A stretch of 64,000 nucleotides of DNA, from positions 10,149-74,148 of the forward strand of contig DAOTTZ010000137.1 in assembly GCA_034437535.1 (NCBI GenBank), given 5' to 3'. Position numbers and translations under genes: made by a program. Below, in pieces: positions 58,575-64,000 of the stretch (its first letter is position 1; the number at the start of each line of letters is the position of its first letter). Under the pieces are notes generated by a model. It was given only the letters and a program-made list of their open reading frames with translations, did not search any database and had not been told where the DNA came from. Source of the DNA: J038 sp034437535. GTDB lineage: Bacteria; Chloroflexota; Anaerolineae; Aggregatilineales; Phototrophicaceae.

Positions 58575-61500
58575 ATGTCAGATCATCATAAGCAAACGAC
58601 CGAGCAGGTGCTTGCTGAATTCGACGTTGCAGTTGAGCAGGGCCTATCAGATGCTGAAATCCACCGCCGCCGTGAGCAATACGGCGAAAACGTCTTGCCG
58701 AGAGACGAGGGTGTGAACTGGCTAGAGTTGGTTATCAACCAGTTCAACGACATCATGATTATCATCCTGCTGGTAGCGGCGGGGATCTCGCTCTTTGTGG
58801 GGGAAGTGCCAGATGTAATCGTCATCATGGTGATCGTCGTCCTTAACGCGGCCCTGGGCATTTACCAGGAATTCCGGGCGGAGCAAGCCCTCAGCGCGTT
58901 GAGTGCGATGCAGGTGCCGGTCGTCACGGTACGTCGTAACGGGGAGGTCGGCCAGGTCAATGCGGAGAAATTGGTGCCGGGTGATGTCGTGTTGCTGGAA
59001 GAAGGGGCCAGTGTGCCAACAGATGGTCGCTTGATCTCTACGGCGGGCCTGCAAACGCAGGAGGCCGCGCTCACGGGTGAATCTCAGCCCGTCTCTAAGG
59101 GGGCGGATGTGATTGAGACCGACCAGGAAGTCGCGGTTGGAGATCGCAAAAACATGGTCTACATGGGCACAGCGGTCAACACCGGGCGCGGTACGATGAT
59201 CGTCACCCAGACCGGCTTAAATACTGAATTGGGCAACATTGCCTCGATGCTGATGGGTGTGGAAGAAGGCACGACTCCGCTTCAGAAGCGGCTCAACACA
59301 CTGGGGCAGACGTTGGCCGCCGGGGCGTCGCTGGTGGTGGTGATTGTCTTCCTGGTGGGGGTGTTCGTCCGGGATATTCCCGCGTCGGAGATGTTTCTGG
59401 TGGCGGTCAGCCTGGCGGTAGCGGCGGTGCCGGAGGGCCTGCCCGCGCTGGTGACCATCAGCTTATCGTTAGGGGCCGGGCGGATGGTCCGGCGCAATGC
59501 ATTGATCCGGCGGTTGCCAGCGGTAGAGACGTTGGGCAGTGTGACGATCATCTGCTCCGATAAGACCGGCACGCTCACCCGTAACGAGATGACCGCGACT
59601 CACATCGCCTTGCCCGCCCATGATGACGTTGATGTCACCGGGATCGGCTATACACCAGAGGGCGAATTCCACGACGAACACGGCCAGGCCTTTGACCCCC
59701 GCGAAGACCCGACGGTGGCGCGGTTCCTCAAGGCGATGGCGTTATCGACTAACGCACACATCGAGCAGGTCGATGATGGCGAGCGGCATCGAGTCGTCGG
59801 TGATACCACCGAAGGGGCGATGGTGGTCGCGGCGCAGAAGGTCGGCTGGAGCCGCGAACAATTAGAGGTCGATATGCCCCGCGCGGGTGAATTGCCCTTC
59901 AGCAGTGAGCGCAAGGCTATGACGACCGTGCATCAAGTGACCGGGCAGGCCGGGAAAACGTTATTTCTGGATACACCCTACATTAGCATTACCAAAGGTG
60001 CGCCCGATCAGTTGATCGAGTGGGCCACCCATGAGCATGTGCCGGATGGCCCGCGCCCGCTGGCGGATGACCAGCGCGAACGGTGGGAGCGCGAAGTCGA
60101 TGAGATGGCGACCGGTGGTTTGCGCGTGCTGGGGGTGGCTTACCGCCGCTGGGAATCTCCGCCGGAGGAAATCGACGAAAGCATCGAACGTGACCTGACG
60201 TTGCTCGGTCTGGTCGGCATCGTTGACCCGGCCCGGCCCGAAGCCCGTGACGCGGTGGCGACGGCCCGCAAGGCTGGCATCCGCTCGATGATGATTACCG
60301 GCGATCATGCGCTAACAGCGGAGGCCATCGCCCGCAACCTGGGCATTATCGAGGAGGGCCAACACGCGATCACCGGGGCGCAGATCAGCAAGATGGACGA
60401 TGCAGAATTGCGCGAAGCACTGGCGCAGACTTCGGCTTTCGCACGGGTATCACCGGAGCATAAACTGCGGATCGTCCGCACGCTGAAGGAGCAAAACGAA
60501 GTCGTCGCCATGACTGGCGACGGGGTGAACGACGCGCCCGCGCTCAAGCAGGCGGATATTGGCGTGGCGATGGGGATCACCGGTACCGATGTCAGCAAAG
60601 GAGCTTCGGAGATGGTGTTGACCGACGACAACTTCGCGTCGATTGTCTCCGCCGTCGAAGAAGGTCGTACAATTTACGATAATATTCGTAAGTTCATCAA
60701 GTACCTGCTCAGTTCCAACGTGGGTGAGATTTTGGTGATGTTTTCCGCGCTATTGGCTGGCCTGAAGATCCCGCTATTGGCGATCCAGATCTTGTGGATC
60801 AACCTGGTGACGGATGGCCTACCGGCGATTGCGCTCGGCTTTGAGGAGACCGAAGAAGGCGTGATGGAGCGTGACCCGCGCCCGACCGATGAGAGCATCT
60901 TCGCCGGGGGTGTGGGTGGGCATATCATTCGCATCGGCATCTTAATTGCGATTTTGACGCTGGGGGGCTTTATCTACGGGTTTGTGAGTAACGGCATGGC
61001 TCCGTTTGACCGGTCATTGGGCCTGGAGAGCAAAGACCGGGCGGCGGTGGTCGAATTGGTGGCGGAGAGTAACGCGCCCGATGTCGTCGTCCCGCAGAGT
61101 TGGGACGACTGGACAGAAGCCATGCGCGAAGCCTATCTGCTGGAAGAAAATGTCTTCGCGCTGGCGGGCCTGGCCGACTTAAACCGCGCCGCCATCGTAG
61201 AATTGGCCCGTACTGATGACGTCATCCCGGCGGAGTGGGACGACCTCACCCCGGATGAACGCGGCGCGTTCCTGGCAGATTTCGAAGCGGAGGAAGCCAG
61301 CGAAGAGGGCGGGTCGATCTTTGAGGAAGAAGGCGATGACAACAGCATCTTATCAGCGGTGGAGCGCATCCCGCGCACGATTGCGTTCACCATCCTGGCG
61401 TTTACGCAGATGTTTGAGGTGATGGCGATCCACGCGGGCGACCGGGCCTCGTTCTTTAAGTCCGGGTTTGGGCGGAACCGCTTGTTGATGTGGGCGGTGC

Positions 61501-61694
61501 TTTCGACCTTTGCCTTGCAATTGGCGGTGATTTATCTGCCGTTTATGCAGACGCTCTTCCGCACCGCGCCGTTAGATGCGGTTGACTTAGCGATCACGGC
61601 GTTGGCTGGCTCCTTGATCCTGGTCGCGGTCGAGATCGAGAAGATCTTCATCACACGGGGCGAAGATCCACCCCAGGCGGCAGAACCGGCTTAA
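58575..61694 (+). CDS. Calcium-transporting P-type ATPase (type IIA, SERCA-like) with an extra extracytoplasmic domain
   Basis: 1039 residues, longer than usual bacterial forms (about 900). Phosphorylation site D329 in SDKTGTLTRNEMT, TGES (actuator), and GDGVNDAPALKQAD (hinge). Transport residues: PEGLPALV in M4, NVGEILVMFSALLAGL in M5 and NLVTDGLPAIALGFE in M6 with N-x-x-T-D, as in type IIA Ca2+ pumps. An N-terminal cation-ATPase domain (EQVLAEFDVAVEQGLSDAE) is normal. Between M7 and M8 (about residues 800-930) is a ~130-residue acidic insert with two copies of an RAAxVEL...WDD motif. A GAGGAGAC ribosome site precedes ATG 58575. Confidence 0.94.
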   Translation: MSDHHKQTTEQVLAEFDVAVEQGLSDAEIHRRREQYGENVLPRDEGVNWLELVINQFNDIMIIILLVAAGISLFVGEVPDVIVIMVIVVLNAALGIYQEFRAEQALSALSAMQVPVVTVRRNGEVGQVNAEKLVPGDVVLLEEGASVPTDGRLISTAGLQTQEAALTGESQPVSKGADVIETDQEVAVGDRKNMVYMGTAVNTGRGTMIVTQTGLNTELGNIASMLMGVEEGTTPLQKRLNTLGQTLAAGASLVVVIVFLVGVFVRDIPASEMFLVAVSLAVAAVPEGLPALVTISLSLGAGRMVRRNALIRRLPAVETLGSVTIICSDKTGTLTRNEMTATHIALPAHDDVDVTGIGYTPEGEFHDEHGQAFDPREDPTVARFLKAMALSTNAHIEQVDDGERHRVVGDTTEGAMVVAAQKVGWSREQLEVDMPRAGELPFSSERKAMTTVHQVTGQAGKTLFLDTPYISITKGAPDQLIEWATHEHVPDGPRPLADDQRERWEREVDEMATGGLRVLGVAYRRWESPPEEIDESIERDLTLLGLVGIVDPARPEARDAVATARKAGIRSMMITGDHALTAEAIARNLGIIEEGQHAITGAQISKMDDAELREALAQTSAFARVSPEHKLRIVRTLKEQNEVVAMTGDGVNDAPALKQADIGVAMGITGTDVSKGASEMVLTDDNFASIVSAVEEGRTIYDNIRKFIKYLLSSNVGEILVMFSALLAGLKIPLLAIQILWINLVTDGLPAIALGFEETEEGVMERDPRPTDESIFAGGVGGHIIRIGILIAILTLGGFIYGFVSNGMAPFDRSLGLESKDRAAVVELVAESNAPDVVVPQSWDDWTEAMREAYLLEENVFALAGLADLNRAAIVELARTDDVIPAEWDDLTPDERGAFLADFEAEEASEEGGSIFEEEGDDNSILSAVERIPRTIAFTILAFTQMFEVMAIHAGDRASFFKSGFGRNRLLMWAVLSTFALQLAVIYLPFMQTLFRTAPLDAVDLAITALAGSLILVAVEIEKIFITRGEDPPQAAEPA

Positions 61695-62281
61695 TCCGCT
61701 TCGAATGAGACTTTGCGGTAAATATCGGCCAGGGCCAGTTCGCACGCCAATGCTGGCAGTGTGACGCTGGCTCCCAGGCCGGTAGCATCGGTTAACGTCC
61801 AGGTGTTGTCGTCGTTGCGCCGGTAGCATTCGACCTGCGGCTTATCCTGCGCGATTAACACATAATTCTGCAACGACTCGATCTGCCGGTAAGCGCGGAA
61901 CTTATCGCCCCGGTCAAATGCTTCAGTTGAGGGCGAGAGGATCTCGATGATGATAACCGGATTGACCAGCGTATCGAAGATGCCGACGGCTAACTGTGCT
62001 TCGCCGCAGACGACGCTCAAGTCTGGATAAAAGTATTGCAGATTGCGTCTGGCTTCTACACGCATGTCGGCACCGTATGGTGTGCAATCAGTGCCCTCAA
62101 GGACCGCTAACAAGGCACCAGTGGTGTACATGGTGATCAAGTTATGCCGTTGGCTGGCCCCGGTCATCATCACAGCCTGACCGTTGTAATACTCGTGCTT
62201 GAGGCCGGTCTTTTGCTCGAAGCTAAAATAATCCTCGGCTGTCATCTGGCTGTTAGACTTAGATTGTGGCAGGGCGGCCAT
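61691..62281 (-). CDS. Uma2-family (DUF820) restriction-endonuclease-fold protein
   Basis: 196 residues. N-terminal MTAEDYFSFEQKTGLKHEYYNGQAVMMTGAS, then the PD-(D/E)xK-like core: YPDLSVVCG with the Asp and VIIIEILSPSTEAFDRG with the E-x-L/V-x-S-x-S/T-T signature. The family is expanded in cyanobacteria and Chloroflexota; its role is not established. The gene is convergent with the ATPase gene, overlapping it by 4 bases. It could be a nuclease or inactive fold. Confidence 0.87.
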   Translation of the reverse strand: MAALPQSKSNSQMTAEDYFSFEQKTGLKHEYYNGQAVMMTGASQRHNLITMYTTGALLAVLEGTDCTPYGADMRVEARRNLQYFYPDLSVVCGEAQLAVGIFDTLVNPVIIIEILSPSTEAFDRGDKFRAYRQIESLQNYVLIAQDKPQVECYRRNDDNTWTLTDATGLGASVTLPALACELALADIYRKVSFEAD

Positions 62282-62367
62282 TGCGGTATCTCCAACTAAT
62301 CATCGACCTCTATTCTAACATCAATCTCCGTGTTGATCCTGCGCTTGAGTTGCCGGGTGTTTTTGAG

Positions 62368-63294
62368 TCAGGATAGTTGCTTGGCAGTGGGTGAGATAAT
62401 ATCTTCCGGCACGATGTAATCCCACACCTTGACCGGCGGATAATTATCTGCGTGCCAGTTATAGGCCGCATCACTGGTTTGTGGGAAAAAGTGGACGATA
62501 TGGAACAGGTTATTCAGTTGGTAGATTGGCTCCACGATGTAGCGAAGCCGAACGCATAGCATATCGCCCAGGTCGAAGTTGATGGTTGCTTCGTGCTCCT
62601 GCGTCAGGCTGATGGATTCGACGGCACGGGTCTCTTGCCAAAACTGGTGTAACTCGTCGCGATCAGCGGCATGAGGTATCGTTTGAGAGAGTAGCTGTGG
62701 CAACTGGTTAATATCCGGTTCATGCTGGCGTTGGATGTTGATGGCGTGAAAGCGACAGAGCAGGTCGCGCCGCAGGTCGTCTAGCTGTTGAATGTAATTG
62801 ACAAAGGGTAGCGCTCGGTCGAACAGACAGTGGAACAGATTCAGCGGGCGATGAAATTCTTTGGTTAAGTTGGTCTTATCCAGAAACAATTTGACAAAGC
62901 TGAAGCTACACCCCCAGAAGTAATTTCGGTAATCCAGCACGTAAAACGGAAAAGGATATGCGCTGGCGGCCTGCCCGATGATGGAGTCCAGGTGATTGAT
63001 CAAGGTGTCGGTTTGCGGCCAGCGTGTGCTCGGCAGGTAACCGGCCAGGCCGTAAGCCAGGTAATGATCTGCTACTGACACATTGAGTTGCTCCAGGATG
63101 CGTTCCAGGGTGTAGGCTTCCGGTCGCCGCTGGCCGTTTTCGATCTGCGAGACCTGTGCGGCAGTCTGCCAGCCCAGCCGATATGCGAGTAATTCTTGCG
63201 TCAGGCGTTTGTGGCCCAGGGCAAACTCTTGTTGCGTGATTGTGGCCTGCTTGCGTAAGCGGCGCAGGAGGTCGCCCAGTCGCTGGCTATCCAT
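62368..63294 (-). CDS. XRE-family regulator with large C-terminal domain
   Basis: 308 residues. The N-terminal Cro/CI-type helix-turn-helix runs about residues 8-72 (LGDLLRRLRKQATITQQEFA...AYRLGWQTAAQVSQIENGQRRPEAYTLERILEQL), with an unusually long loop between helix 1 and 2. The rest (LNHLDSIIGQAASAYPFPFYVLDYRNYFWGC...) is a helical ligand-like domain resembling MmyB-type regulators, a weak match. It is divergent from the secreted-protein gene, with CCTAAA boxes between. Confidence 0.8.
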   Translation of the reverse strand: MDSQRLGDLLRRLRKQATITQQEFALGHKRLTQELLAYRLGWQTAAQVSQIENGQRRPEAYTLERILEQLNVSVADHYLAYGLAGYLPSTRWPQTDTLINHLDSIIGQAASAYPFPFYVLDYRNYFWGCSFSFVKLFLDKTNLTKEFHRPLNLFHCLFDRALPFVNYIQQLDDLRRDLLCRFHAINIQRQHEPDINQLPQLLSQTIPHAADRDELHQFWQETRAVESISLTQEHEATINFDLGDMLCVRLRYIVEPIYQLNNLFHIVHFFPQTSDAAYNWHADNYPPVKVWDYIVPEDIISPTAKQLS

Positions 63295-63450
63295 GATATA
63301 AGTTTCCCATATTCGAATGATGATCGTGATGCCACCAGTGCTTCAAGCATCGTTGAACGTAAATAATGGATCTTTTTCCCCACCATGCAATTCAAGCCTA
63401 TGGTGTTTGCGTGTGTGTGCGTTGGCATCATCTATAGTATAGTCCTTTTT

Positions 63451-63490
63451 TCCTAAAGAGGAAAAGAAATTTATCCTAAAATCCCCTAAA
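63451..63490. promoter_or_regulatory. CCTAAA boxes between the XRE gene and the secreted-protein gene
   Basis: CCTAAA occurs at 63452-63457, 63475-63480 and 63485-63490, and the first is part of the TCCT-AAAG-AGGA palindrome (63451-63462). TATAGT -10-like boxes lie at 63433-63443. The rest of 63295-63525 shows nothing else. Confidence 0.4.
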
Positions 63491-63525
63491 ATTTGTTTAT
63501 CGTTTGCTACATTCAAGGAAAAATC

Positions 63526-64000
63526 ATGAAACGCATTGCTTTACTCGTTGGGTTGCTTGCCACTCTGTTGATGGCGAGCATGGCTACGGCGCAGAGCTTT
63601 ACCGAATTCACACCGAATGTGTTCGCTGAAGGTTGCGATTTGACAGTCACCTTCACTGCTACAGAACCGGGGGATTATACAGTTTCCATATTCGATGATG
63701 GTAGTGAAGTCTTCAACCAGACCCAGACTTTGGACGGTGGTGCAACCGGAACATTTGTTTACTCTGCTACTTTTGTAGGCTCACTTAGCCCTGAGGTTGC
63801 TGTACAAATTTTCCGTGATGGTTTCAGCACGTTTCTCTTCGATTATGAAGGTGAGCTTGGCTTTGACGCCGAGTGTTCTGGAATTCTCTCTGGTCTGACT
63901 GCTCCTGCCTGTAACGGTGCCGCGCCGCCTTTCGCCGCTGGTGGTAGCGTGATCGTACCGGGTGAACTCCACTGGTCTAACTTTTCGGGTGCCAGCACCG
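63526..64000 (+). CDS. Secreted protein, N-terminal part
   Basis: An open frame from ATG 63526 to the window's right edge (158 codons), too incomplete to be listed by an ORF finder that needs a stop. AAGGAA is 5 bases before the ATG. The signal peptide MKRIALLVGLLATLLMASMA ends in TAQS. The mature part is Thr/Phe/Gly-rich with two cysteine pairs visible so far (EGCDLTV, DAECSG and APACNGA). The Asp/Glu-rich beta pattern suits an extracellular domain, but no family is recognised. The gene's base composition is somewhat AT-richer than its neighbours. Confidence 0.75.
   Translation, partial: MKRIALLVGLLATLLMASMATAQSFTEFTPNVFAEGCDLTVTFTATEPGDYTVSIFDDGSEVFNQTQTLDGGATGTFVYSATFVGSLSPEVAVQIFRDGFSTFLFDYEGELGFDAECSGILSGLTAPACNGAAPPFAAGGSVIVPGELHWSNFSGAST

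Noticed and set aside
1..64000. CRISPR arrays, tRNA or rRNA genes, prophage or IS transposase genes
   Set aside because: No spaced repeat array, no tRNA T-loop or rRNA sequence, and no transposase or phage protein motifs were seen on either strand.

Overview
The window is about 64 kb of a compact, GC-rich bacterial chromosome with no phage, plasmid, rRNA, tRNA or CRISPR signal. Gene content points to Chloroflexota, probably Anaerolineae-like: a GldA/GldF/GldG-type ABC system, secreted fasciclin (FAS1) and PPC-domain proteins with acidic or Thr/Pro-rich linkers, a fused 2-oxoacid:ferredoxin oxidoreductase, a membrane-anchored Mur ligase, and many 4-bp ATGA gene overlaps. The assignment is inferred from gene content only.

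Layout. 1-1.3 kb: 5' end of a B12-binding radical SAM gene (runs off the left edge), then an AT-rich AlkB-like dioxygenase lying between two imperfect ~30-bp repeats. 1.3-5.2 kb (minus): four-gene ABC system (ATPase, permease, GldG-like, DUF4340). 5.2-11.7 kb (plus): arginine operon argC-argB-argD-argJ-carA plus two small membrane-protein genes. Its leader encodes a 24-residue peptide with an Arg-Arg-Arg run, followed by mutually exclusive antiterminator and terminator hairpins. This looks like ribosome-mediated transcription attenuation responding to arginine and is the main discovery candidate. 11.8-15 kb: small proteins, a GNAT acetyltransferase, a LiaF-like membrane protein and the primary sigma factor gene with a structured upstream region. 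15.3-16.3 kb: psuG, broken by a 92-bp MITE-like insertion that can be excised on paper to restore the frame exactly. 16.3-24.5 kb: pentapeptide, flavodoxin, DinB and beta-propeller proteins, a membrane-anchored MurF-like ligase overlapping a ROK kinase, and YifB.

24.6-36.4 kb: class-A-beta-lactamase-like hydrolase, ilvD, a MacB/LolCDE-type ABC pair, two secreted FAS1 proteins (the larger with a 106-bp perfect internal DNA repeat) and D-Ala-D-Ala ligase. 36.5-43.9 kb: PPC-repeat lipoprotein, orphan OmpR-type response regulator, membrane glycosyltransferase, RluB-type pseudouridine synthase, PlsC, FlK-like thioesterase and a secreted protein. 44-48 kb: GntR/FCD regulator followed by korA and korB, with four AATCCTA boxes in the upstream divergent region. 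48-57 kb: alpha/beta hydrolase, deoxynucleoside kinase, a cystathionine gamma-synthase/lyase and a CBS-domain cystathionine beta-synthase (together a transsulfuration route), an M20 amidohydrolase, membrane proteins and RNase HI. 57-64 kb: class I aminotransferase, a P-type Ca2+-ATPase with an unusual repeat-containing extracytoplasmic insertion, a Uma2 nuclease-fold protein, an XRE regulator and the 5' end of a secreted protein cut by the right edge.

Functional themes are amino-acid biosynthesis (Arg, branched-chain, Cys/Met), cell-envelope building (Ddl, MurF-like, PlsC, glycosyltransferase), surface/adhesive proteins, and ferredoxin-linked oxoacid metabolism.
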